Shown one piece after another: positions 26,901 through 39,200 of a stretch of DNA of 64,000 nt. The DNA is from Xanthostigma xanthostigma (Eukaryota > Arthropoda > Insecta > Raphidioptera > Raphidiidae): the NCBI GenBank assembly GCA_963575645.1, contig OY754467.1:1116001-1180000 (forward strand), in the 5' to 3' direction. The notes below the pieces were generated by a model. That model saw nothing but the letters and a program-made list of their open reading frames with translations, was not told where the DNA came from and did no database searches. Position numbers and translations under genes: made by a program. Each line of letters opens with the position of its first letter. Position 1 is the stretch's first letter.

Positions 26901-29900
26901 GCTTCGATGGCAAACAACCTGTCAACGAGTTTCTGACGCGTGTGGAAGAATTACGTGTTGGCAGGCATTGTTCTAAGGAAACTTTATTTCATTCAGCCAT
27001 CGATCTCTTTGTCGACGACGCTTTAGTATGGTATCGTATGGTTTTATCTGATGGCATTAGCGACTGGGATTCCCTCACCGCCGCATTAAGAAGACACTTT
27101 TTAGGTTCTGATTTCGACCATGAATTAAGCCTAAAAATTTACGCTCGCGTTCAGAGGCCTGATGAAAAGGTCACGTTGTTTTTGGCGTCTCTGCAACGAA
27201 TGATGAGTCAGTTGACGACACCCCTTACCGACGCTGAGAAAATCCGAATCATTAAGCGAAATTTATTACCTTTTTATGGTCCGCATGTAGTTCATTCACA
27301 TTTCTATACCGTATCTGAATTAAACGAATTCCTCGTTGCCTTGGAACCAGCTATCTTGAAGATCCAGCTAACTTCTAATCAATGCAGTGAAGTTAAATCC
27401 GTCGTAACACCTACTAGTACTATCGCAGCTGGAATAAAATGTTGGAACTGTCTCAAACCAGGCCATGTATATGCGAAGTGTAATGAGCCTCGAGTACGCT
27501 TTTGCTATCGTTGTGGAAATCGTGAGCATTTCGCGAATTCCTGCCCGAAGACAGTATCGAAGCCTTCAGCCCTGTCGGGAAACGTAAACGACGCGAAATA
27601 GTGAGGAGTCGATATTTCCGTCAACGGCTGCCGACTCCGTCTCCTAACCTTGATCGTGAATCTTGGGAAAAATGGCTTGGTGTAGTTTCTGATTTTTGTA
27701 AATCTCCCGCTAATCCTGTTGTAGAATCTAAAGTCAACCCGGTTCTAGCGTCTCACCCTGGGGATAACCGACCTTACATCACGATCAATTTATACGATAG
27801 AGAAGTCCTAGCCCTTCTGGATACTGGTGCCAACCGTACCGTTTTAGGAAAATTCGGACTACCGTTCATCGAATTATTGTCTCTGAAGGTTAGTCCCGTA
27901 CATATGAACGTTACTACTGCTGATGGTGTTTTTCAATCTGTCTCCGGTTCAGTGCTTCTGCCGATTGTCGTCAATGGAGATGTTAAGCTGTTGGATGTTT
28001 TAGTCGTTCCTTCTTTGCAGGCTACGCTCATTTTGGGAATGGACTTCATGCATGATTTTAATTTTATGGTAGATTTTCGTAACAACTTCTATTCTTATAA
28101 TACCGGTCTGAATTCTGATGTCGCTTTTCAAATCAATACTGTTCATGCCATTCGCGAACGTTCCGAGTTAACTACCGATCAGCAGCTTCATCTGTCTTCT
28201 ATAATCGAATCTTTTCGTTGTCTGTCATGGCAAGAGGGTAATAAACTCGGTCGTACTCATTGGACCGAGCACGTCATTGACACTGGCGATGCGAATCCAA
28301 TGAAACAACGGCAATACCCGCTGTCACCTTATATGATGACTCACCTGAATAAAGAATTAGACCAGATGTTAGCCTTGAATGTGGTTCGACCCTCAGTCAG
28401 CCCTTGGTCCTCGCCGGTCTTGCTCGTGAGGAAGGCCAATGGAGAACTTCGCTTTTGCTTTGATGGGCGTCGACTTAATGCTGTCACGAAACCTGACGCA
28501 TATCCCTTACCTCGCATAGACCATATTCTGAGTATGTTATCGGGGGCCAAATTTCTTTCGAGTATTGATTTGAAGTCTGCATTTTGGCAGATCCCTCTCT
28601 CGTCGGACTCTCGTGAGAAAACCGCATTTAGTGTTCCAGGAAGGGGACTGTTCGAGTTTGAAGTGATGCCGTTTGGCCTCCGTAACGCCCCGCAGACCCA
28701 GCAACGTCTAATGGACCGTGTATTGGGACCGAAGTTAGAACCGTTCGTTTTCGTTTATCTGGATGACATCATTGTCGCTACCCCTACGTTTGAAAAGCAT
28801 GGTGCCGTGTTGCAAGAAGTTTTGTCTCGCTTCAGGGAAGCAAATTTAACTATAAACTTATCGAAGTGTGAATTCTGTCGTCCGTCCCTTAAATTTCTCG
28901 GATTTGTAGTTGACAAACTTGGTTTGCGTACCGACCCTGATAAGATTTCAGCTATGCTAAACTACCCTCGACCTAATACCACTACCGAAGTTAAAAGGTT
29001 CGTCGGGCTATGTTCTTGGTACCGTCGGTTCATCCCTCATTTTTCTTCCTTGACCGCTCCCATTACCGAGCTTATCAAGAAACGTGCTAAAGGTCAGAAG
29101 ATTTGTTGGAGTGAGGAAGCAAATCGAGCCTTTGTGTCCATAAAAAGTGCCTTAGTTTCGGCTCCTGTACTTGCAAGCCCTGACTTCAAGCGTCCCTTTA
29201 CCATCCAATGCGACGCATCGGACCTTGGACTCGGATGTGTTCTTACGCAGCCCAACGATGAACAGATTGACGTACCTGTTGCATTTGCAAGTCGCACTCT
29301 CAATGCTCACGAACGAAAGTACTCCACTACTGAGAAGGAGTGCCTCGCTGTTTTGTTTGGTCTTGAAAAGTTTCGCCCTTTTGTCGAAGGCACTCACTTC
29401 AAAGTGCTGACTGATCACCATTCCTTGTTGTGGCTACAGAATTTGAAAGACCCTTCTGGTCGTTTGGCCCGTTGGGCTGTAAAAATTCAGCAGTATGATG
29501 TCGAATTTGAACATCGGAAGGGTTCTATGCATATCGTTCCGGACGCACTCTCCCGTTCTCCCGTGGAAATCTCTAACCTTACTTTTAGTGATGAGGTCTG
29601 CAATGCTGATCCGTGGTATCAAAGAATGGTTCGTTCTGTGTTACAACATCCTAACGAATATAATCGTTGGCGCGTCATAGATGGCCGTTTATACAAGCGT
29701 CTCGCTCTTGCTATGGAACAAGGACCAAACCGAGACGAATGGAAAATGGCTGTTCCCAAGCGTGCTCGACTCACTCTGATGGAAAAATATCATTCTGCCC
29801 CTACCTCTGGCCATTTTGGCATTGCAAAAACCCTATACCGTCTATCGGAACAACACTATTGGCCCAAAATGAAGGCCGATATTAGCAAATTTATCTCTCG

Positions 29901-32900
29901 TTGTCGTGTCTGTGCCGCTCAAAAAGTTTCGAATACCGCCCGTCCCGGATTTATGGGACAACCTAAGCAAATAAAGTTTCCTTGGCAGCTGGTCGGCTGT
30001 GATATTCTTGGACCCTTGCCAAAAACTAAGGAGGGCTATCGTTTTGTTTTAGTAGTCGTGGATTGGTTTACCAAGTTTTCCTTGTTGAAGCCGCTAAAGC
30101 GGGCGGATGCCAGTTCGATCGCCTCATACCTTGAAAATGAAGTGTTTCTTATGTTTGGTGCCCCCCAGATTCTGCTGACCGATAATGGTACTGAGTTTAC
30201 CGCCAAACACATTCAGCGACTGTTGGACAACTACGGCATTAAACACTGGTTCGTCGCCAAATATCATGCTCAGGCCAACTTCGTAGAGCGGGTAAATCGC
30301 ACAATTGGAACAGCTCTCCGATCTTATTTGTCAGATGTGACTCACCATGAGTGGGATAAAGTCCTTCCGCACATAGGTTTCGCGTTGCGAACGGCTGTTC
30401 ACGATTCTACTGGGTTTGTACCTACCTTCCTCAATTTTGGGCGATTTGTACCTATCAATGGGAGCTATTATGGTGACTTGGGTGATCGGGATCCTATCGA
30501 ACTCGACTGGTCCAGTGAGTTTTATGCACGACAACTGCAGGAGCATCCTGCCATCTACCAGCAAGTGCGGACGCATCTGGCTGAAGCATATGAGCGCCAG
30601 GCTGTTGGTTACAATCTAGGCAAGCGGCCAGCTGTACAGTTCGCGGTAGGTGAACGTGTATGGAAAAGACACTATGTCTTGTCCAGTGGCGCACACGGAT
30701 TCACATCCAAACTAGCTCCTCGATTCATTCCTTGTCGTATCACCAGGATGGTTTCCCCCCTCATTTATGAGCTAGAACATGAGGATGGTCGTCCTGTTGG
30801 CAGATGGCACGTTAAGGACCTGAAACCCTATGTTGAGGATAGCGCGTCAGAAGTTTCCAGTGAGGACGAGGCAGTTGAGTCAGGCAATGAGGTAGTGGAC
30901 GAGCAGCATAACGTTTCGGATCATGGTGCTGATTCACCGGACTTTGCTAGCGACGACTCTGTTTGGGATCTGTTCGATTGAACCTTGTATCGTGTGGCTA
31001 CCTTTTTCGTTTAATTCATACCGTGTTACGTGTCGGTTCGGTCTCGTTACCGTAGTGCTTTGTCAGAGAAGAAAAGGTCTTCGTCCTTTTCTTTTGGAGG
31101 AAGAAGGGGTGTGTAATATGTTCGAATTAGACCCCCAGAAGGACCCTAGGACTCCCTGGAACCATAGCCTTCACTCCCTTAATTTTAGCGTATCATTTGG
31201 CTTGAAAATAAAATAATATTCCAGCCGCTGTATAGAAATATCAAAGTTAAGAAATTAACATTGTAATATTGGCGATCTTGTTTAATATTGCAATAGTCTG
31301 TCAGCTGAAAACAAACCGAGATACGAATTACAACAAGTCGTTCTGTGATAGCGGTAATGAGTGGGAGAGAGACGAGATATACGACGTATGTGATAAAATA
31401 GGATGGAGACAGTTGTATGTTGTATTTTTTTAGATTTTTTTCGCAACGGTCAGTCGTGAGCGAGCTAATGAACACGACGCATCGGGGGATAGGAATTGTT
31501 GATAACAATTAATTTAGAGACGATTTATTTGAACTGCGAAAGAGATTATTTATTTTTCGGGACTTTGGCTTGTATTTCTGGAGCATTGATAAGAGCTGAA
31601 ATGTTCCTTTTGGCGTTATTCGATTTGTCATCCTTTCATCTTTAATCCTAAACCGATCCCGAGTTTAAAAACTCTCCTGTTTTCCTGGAAACTTTGGCTT
31701 TCGTACTTCTTGATTGTTGCTGATTGTTGATGAGGATATAGCTTTCCGTGAGATCCCAAAATAAACCTGGAATAGGAATGTTTGACGCTTAGGAATTTAA
31801 ATATCCGTGCTTTATTGTCCAATACACCCTTTTAGGAGTTTCTCTGTTGTTTCTGGTTGGAAAAATCTGGAATTTCTGGATTTAAGCGAATTTCTCCCGA
31901 CAAACTTATTTGTTTCGTGCTTAGCCGTCTTGGATGGGATTTTTACGTTAGTTTTTGACGGGATTATTTTTTTGAGAGTTTTTACAGTCTATTCCTGTGG
32001 AACTAAAGCTTTGAAATTCTGGAACAAGCATTTCCATACCAAATGATTTTTTTCGACTTTGCGATTTACAATTTAGTATCGGATTATAATACCAGTCAAT
32101 TTCATTGAAGTTTTTTATTACTGCTAACTCACAAATGTTCCCGAGGGATACCTTGAAGTTAACAACTGAACTGAAGTTAACAAATTGAGCTAATGTTCCC
32201 TATCTAATGAAAGTTATCTAACAAAGCAAAGTTCAATTCCGGAATGACAGTTATTGTCTGAGTTTTGGGTTATGTCGGAACGTCCGATATTGGTCTCGCC
32301 TCCCGTATCGAATTTTGATGGGAATACAAAACCTTATGTCGTGAATTCTTTATCGTATGGCAAATCGCTGTCAAATTAAGTTTCGTATTTGATTTTTTTG
32401 TTTCGGCTTCATATTCCCGTGACGTCAGCGGACAATTATACCAGGTGTCCTATCAAATAGGTGGATTATTTCACCATAAATATTTTTACGGTATCGATTG
32501 GACGTGAATTTGTGTTGTCTGGAGGCTATACCCCGTGACGTCACAGGACGCCTATAGCGGGTGTTCTATTACAGTAGTAGAGAATAGTAACACGGTTTAT
32601 TGCGCTTTTGCACGACTAAAATTTTATTGCATTTTAGTTTTCGAATAATTATTCGTTTTTGTGTTCGGCGAATATTTCCGTTAGTTACATTTATGTGTGA
32701 TTGTTTCGTCTCTCGGAAATATTTTATCTAATTAAATTTTCGAACCTTTTTCAGGTTTAGGTTCGAGAATATTTTGTCTGGTTTTAGTGTCAATTATTTT
32801 TGTTTGGGGATTACGAATCATTTAAGATTTCGCTATATTTTCAGTAGTCAAGGACCATTCAAAGCCTCCTAGTCTGGACTTTCTAGGCGTGGCTTTTCAC

Positions 32901-33240
32901 GATTCGAGTCCTGGCGCCTGGTAATCTAGTCGGTGAATCCGTGAAATTATTTTGCCAACGTGAGTGGACTTGACTTACTATTGGTTGTTAAAATTTTGTG
33001 TTGTCCTTTGTGTCTTGTGGTAGGTGGTTGGGTTTTTTAGCATCCTTTTACGGATGTTGATTTTGTATTTTTTCATGTTCTTCTTAGTTTTATCCATGAC
33101 CCCGCATCCGAATTGAAGCTAGCCGTGCTCCGAGGTAATTCAATTATCGCCGATATAGTTTACTTAGGTGAAGCTAACTAGTGGCCCGGTTATCAACACC
33201 TTAACCATTTTCTGTCAATTTCGGCCATATCCTAGTAAAT

Positions 33241-33293
<53 letters not shown>

Positions 33294-36200
33294 TATATAT
33301 ATATATATTATCGCGTTAAAATAAAAACGCTTTTCGTGGAGACCAACTTTGCAACGGTGGAAATCTACAAATTCGAGCGAAGCCGAACCGGGCCGCTAGT
33401 AGGTATATAAAATTTCATCTATGAATTGAAAATTAATAAGGTAAAAGATCCGCCAAAAACTAACGGATACGGATCTTTCTTCTCCCTCGGATATCCGCGG
33501 ATACGGATATCGGCACATCACTAGTTTTTATGTATGAGACGGGATTGTTCCATATACCTAATGATAAGTTACTCTCTACTATTTCAGAATCGTAGTTGAG
33601 GCCTGTATAGAAGTGAAACTATTTGAGCAGTTTCGGGATCAGAGTAATACGGTAAGTTGAGGTAATTTTATAACATTAAACAAGTGAATGTAGCCACAAC
33701 TTGTGGGCGGTGCGTAGATTTTAATGAGAGATACGACGAGAATATATTATATCGCATAGGTATTATAATATAGCGTATATACCTTCGGATAACTATCATG
33801 TATATACTTAGTTATTATACCAAAAAGTTTGTTGAACTTGGATCATGCAGCGGCCCTCCCCAACTCTGAGAGAACGAATCGCGTTCTTCGACGTTCGGCT
33901 GTTTTATCTGTCGTTCAATTGTTTGTATGCATGCTTGCGCACCAAGAATAGAAAGTACCGATTTTTAAACGCAAAAATTATTCGCACAAAAACTTCTTAT
34001 AATTCGCCATTTTCTACAACACAGCGGTTGGTTTTGTTGCGTCGGATTCCAAAACCATAGATCATGTTTAAACCGGCAATAGATAGATTATATAGACGCT
34101 CGACAACTAAAAATCCATTAGATAATTTTGCCGGTTCTCGGATTTGAATCTGGTGGCTTGAAAGAGAAGAGCTCTGCTATTTTTTAACCCACGCCTTCTT
34201 AAAAAAAATGAGTTCAATATCGTTATATGAAATCTCACGTTTAACCATTTTCCCGGACCCCGGTTACAGGAGCCACGAAACGTATCTGTGTAAACATGGA
34301 GGTGGAAGAACCAATTGAAATGCGTTTTATAAAATGTGTGAGAATTGGGAGTATTAGTGTATACACGAGATCTTCACGGCATCGACTGCTATTCAGTTTT
34401 TTTACGCGGAACAAATTATGTATAGGTAACCATGGCAACGAATAGCAAATATCATATTGAATACTAGCCCATTACCCGCGTCACCTTACGCGATATCAGA
34501 AATTTTATTTTCTTTGTTATAAGTACTACATAATATATCCAATGTCAATATTTTTTAAGTTAAGGAATCAAGAGCGTAGATAAGGAGGGGGGGTAAAGGA
34601 GATAACTACCCCCCCCCCAGGATCATATTAAAAAAAAAAATAAAACTGAAAATAATAAGAATATCTCGCTAAATAATAAAATTTAGAAATATTTCTTGAA
34701 AAAAAAAATGTAAAATTGGTTTGGGAATTAATATTTTGCTTGACACCTTCCTTAGTGAGTATTCTTGTGTGATATTATAATAGAACTTAAAAAATATCGA
34801 TTTTTTTGCTTTACCTTCCTAGAAAAAAAATATCTACGCCCTTGGTTGAAATGGTCCCGTCGCCCAATTGGCTGGAATTTTTTTTTAATATAGCACGCAC
34901 AGCAGCTATAGTCAGAGTGCCCGTCGGCAAAAATTTTATTGATACATACTCTCCCCAAACTTTGTATATGGTTTCATTAGGCCTAGTCTGACATCTATTT
35001 CCTCTATGACTTTTCTTGATTTTGGGGCGTTTTCTCTCTAAACTTTCCGAAAGATGTCGTTTTGACGACATGTAAAAATTTATAGATACTGTTTGATTTT
35101 TTAATTGGATAGCTTAAAAACTTCAACCAGAACGCTAAATTAATGTTCTCTGACAAATAACATGAACCATTTAAAATGTCTGACACCTCGAATATGGTCG
35201 ACATATTCTAAGTGTCAGACATTTAAAATGAATCATATTATTTGTCAGAGAACATTATTTTAGCTTTTAGTTGAAGTGTTTAAGCCAGCTATACTCAACC
35301 TGCGGCCCGCGGTGCCTTTTTCATTGGCCCATCTGAAGTTACAAACTTACAGATTCTCATCTGGATGACGTAATAAGGATTGCATGTAGTGACAAGCCAG
35401 ATTTTGATAAAGTTTTGAAAAAATGTTCACAGTGTCAAAAATCGCAATAAAACATACATAATATAATAAACATCTTTGTCAAAACTTCTTTTTTTCATTA
35501 AAGTAAATACATCGTTAACTTGGGACTACGTTTTAATTAAGACCTAAATAATTTTCGTTTGCGGCCCTCGACACCAAGTTTGTAACGTGTTTGTGGCCCC
35601 TATAAAAAAAAGGTTGAGTATGGCTGGTTTAAGCTATCAAATTAAAAAAACAAACAGTACCTATTTTTACATGTCGTCAAAACGACATCTTTCGGAAAGT
35701 TTAGAGAGAAAACGCCCCAAAATCAAGAAAAGTCATAGAGGAAATAGGTGTCAGACTAGGCCTAATGAAGCTATATACAAAGTTTGGGGAGAGTATGTAT
35801 CAATAAAATTTTTGCCGACGGGCACTCTTGACTACTAAGGCTAAAATAAATAAGTATATTACCTTTTCTATGGTAACTGCAGTTATTTATCAAAATCTGG
35901 TTATACAAAAGTCTAATGCCAAGTCGGAGTCAACGAATCGATAAATTGTACGTAAAACGAACAAAGTAAATAAGAATTCCTATAATGCGGCATAGTTTGC
36001 CGCGCCTTGCTGCGGCTGATTGATAATTTATATTGACAATTTCATTAACACGTTCCTTCGACTTATAACGGAAAAGTTTGCATAGTTAAACGGCTCAAAC
36101 GCGTCTATTGTACAATGAATAGTCTAAGATCCGCTATTAGAAATATTTACCCTCATCTGTTATTTGATATGATGACAAAGATTATATGCACATGGGTTGC

Positions 36201-39200
36201 CTAGTAAACCGCGTACCGATGCTGTTAAATTAAATAAATTCCAATTGACTTTTTTGGATCAACTTCCCCGATTTGTTAATCATAAAAATCGAGCCTAAAA
36301 TGAAAGAACATGACACAAGGAATTGGATTATACCATTGATTCTATACATAAATATAGATCATCCACGTAAACATACCTTGTAAATAGTTGTATTCTGTGG
36401 ACTTTGAGTTTGTTTTGTTAACATTTTGTTTGTGTCATATTCGCTCATCTTAGGCTCTATTTTTATTAATAACAAATCGGGGAAATTGATCCAAAAAAGC
36501 CAATTAGAATTTATTTAATTTAACAGCATCGGTACGCGATTTAGCTAGACAACCCATGTGCGATTTATCAATGTATATATTAAGAGGCAAAATCAATGTA
36601 TAAGAATTTGTTAGAGATGTGCGGAATGTAGCACAGAAGAGAATCTCTAACGAGATTCTCCGATCTAACATATAATCTTTGTCATCAGCAAATAACAGAT
36701 GAGGGTATATATATATATATATATATTTCTAATACCGGATCTCGCACTAGAAGAAGTTTATTTTAATTTTCTAAAGTGTAATTATTCAATTCAGAAAAGC
36801 GAGGCAGATCCGCGCGCCGAGAGTTCCGTATCATCAACCATATTATACTGTCGTGAAAAAATCATTCTATAATTGATATCATTTCTATTTTGCTTAAAAC
36901 TTAAAATACTCATACTATAGATAGATAGATAGACAATTTATTTGTGAAGCTATATATACAATATAGATACAAAACGTCATATTCAATGAATAAAATATAA
37001 AGTGCTAAAATAACTATAAATAATTAAAACTCACTAAAAATATATCCTTGCAATTTATACACCGGTTTTTTAACAAGCAAGTAGATAGTAGGTACACTAA
37101 ATGCTTTTTACCCAGCAACGCTTAGGTTAAGACATGGTTCCCGTCAAAACCGGCATAATCCGATCGAATCGGTAGATAATTAAAACCAATTGAGAGAATC
37201 GACCAGAAAAAAAACGATTTTTTTACAAATTCCAAAAAATGTCAACGCAATCAAAATCGTAGGTACATATAAAGCCGTTTATTTTTTTATGCATCTAATC
37301 GCACACAATACACGAAAAAAACGCTGTCGAAAGCAATTGAATGCCGGTTTTAATATGGCGACAGCAACACGATATGCAATGATTGTATTACACGGAGACA
37401 CGAATGCTCGATCAAGACAGTAACCCGTAAATCCTATATGATATACAGAAGTGGGTTTGTGAATCGCGTTCAAGTACAAATTAATGACATTTGATCCAGC
37501 ACGGATATTTGTGCGCCGGTGCTAGGCGCACACCGTAATTGTTATTATTTAAGTGATTTGTTTTATTTATTGTCAAAAGATTCACTAGGTATATGTTTTT
37601 GTATAAGGTAGATATATATGATATATTAATTTTCATAAATAAATAATGTTTTTTTAACTACACTCTATATAAAATAGCTGCTTTAGGTACGATCATGTGT
37701 ACACATATGGAAAGTGACTCATTACGCACTAGAGGGGTAAAGTAAAACAAAAATGGCCCCACTATATAGGTACCAATTCCATAGTAAACCAGTTGTTGGT
37801 TTTTTTAAGACGTTGGTTCAAAAGTAAGTTGTCAAAAATTTTGAAAATGAAATGAAAAGCAGCTATTTTATACGCGGTAGTACAAAAAATACCATATACT
37901 TATATCTCGTATGTGTTGGTATTACGGCTCATGTAATCGTTAAAACTCGCTGGTTCTCGTTTAAAACATAATATCACAGCTCGTCGTATAATATAACCCA
38001 CTTATGATTTTTTACCATTCCAACCCACAAGTGGGGAATGGTACTAGTTTACGTCAAAAATAACTTTTCAAAAATTTTACAATATCTTTCCGTTTTGAGA
38101 TCCCCCGAATCCAAAAAACATATTTTTGAAAAAACTCATGTGCGTCTGTTAGTCTATGAACACGATACAGGTCAAACAGATAAGCGGATTGAAACCTAAT
38201 TTTGGGGGATGTTTGGTATGCAAATATGAAGAGCCCTATTGTTTTTGGGGAAAGTCGGCGCATTCGTAGAAGAGATATAATATGCTATAACGGTGTTTTT
38301 TATAAGTATAATAATGGTATACTTTTCATAACGGCTTATTATTCTATTTATTTTTTCAAGAAAGTTTCGTTAAAAAATTTTTTTTCTTAACTTTACAGTT
38401 TCGGAAATATTTTCAAAATAAAAAAAAAATCAGCCGCTCTTTTGTTTTATGGATCTGTCAGAAATAAACTAGTTCGGCATGCTTTGATTAATTTTTACAT
38501 GGCGTGGAACATATTATGTAGGTAACCACGGCAACGAATAGCAAATATCATATTGAATACTAGCCAATACCCGCGTCACCTCACACGATATCAGAAATTT
38601 TATTTTCTTTATTATAATCAAATGTCAACATTTTTGATGTTGGAATGATCCCGTCGCCCAATTAAATCTAGCTTTCAAAACGTGATACATTTTTCGATGA
38701 CATTTATATGAAGAAAGAGCACCAATACGACAATACACAGAAATATTGAAAGAAAAAAATTGTATTTTCTTATTTTCCTGAAAAATTAACAATGAATTAT
38801 CCCCTTTTTCTTTTTACCCGTCGAATTACGTTTTTGATATCTTGTTCGAATGCAAAGGGCTTAGCCTACAGGGGAAAATCTAGAAGCTAATTTTCTGGAA
38901 CCTATATATGAGAAGTCTTCTTGGTTTCCGGGCTTGTATGCCGTGGTCCATTGGTATTTGAACCTGACGTTTCGTCTACAACTGCGGTAGACATTATCAA
39001 AGGCGATGTGATAGCGGGCGAAGTGTCCTTCTAGGCTTACTTACCTGTGAGCAGCCTAGAAGGACACTTCGCCCGCTATCACATCGCCTTTGATAATGTC
39101 TACCGCAGTTGTAGACGAAACGTCAGGTTCAAATACCAATGGACCACGGCATACAAGCCCGGAAACCAAGAAGATTTGGATCAACACCGGCCGTGAGCTT

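Larger units (their letters stand above)
23932..33247 (+). mobile_element. Full-length Ty3/Gypsy-type LTR retrotransposon
   Basis: 9.3 kb: 5' LTR, primer site, gag, pol (PR-RT-RNaseH-IN order), polypurine tract, 3' LTR. The order RT before IN defines Ty3/Gypsy. There is no third ORF or envelope: only 130 bp separate pol from the 3' LTR. Both frames are open and one LTR mismatch was seen, so insertion is recent. Very long LTRs and a Lys-type primer site recall the Osvaldo/Ulysses group of insects, an inference only. It runs antisense to E78. Confidence 0.93.
23550..33399 (+). mobile_element. Non-autonomous Helitron split by the LTR retrotransposon
   Basis: Starts A|TCTTTATATATAAAAATTAC at 23550. 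Its other end is GCGAAGCCGAACCGGGCCG then CTAG|T at 33396-33399. Between them the only non-Helitron matter is the LTR element in a (TA)n tract. The net length of about 530 bp is normal for such Helitrons. Confidence 0.75.
23152..33523. mobile_element. hAT-like element, outermost of three nested insertions
   Basis: TIR TAGTGATGTGCCG at 23152 and its exact inverse ending at 33523; 8-bp target duplication GTTTTTAT at 23144-23151 and 33524-33531. Both ends carry palindromic GGATATCCGCGGATAC-type sequence. Removing the inner Helitron leaves about 520 bp, so this was a non-autonomous element that was later invaded. Confidence 0.85.

Noticed and set aside
30982-31111. Envelope-like third ORF in the LTR retrotransposon
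   Set aside because: Only 130 bp separate the pol stop from the 3' LTR, with no open frame of useful length.
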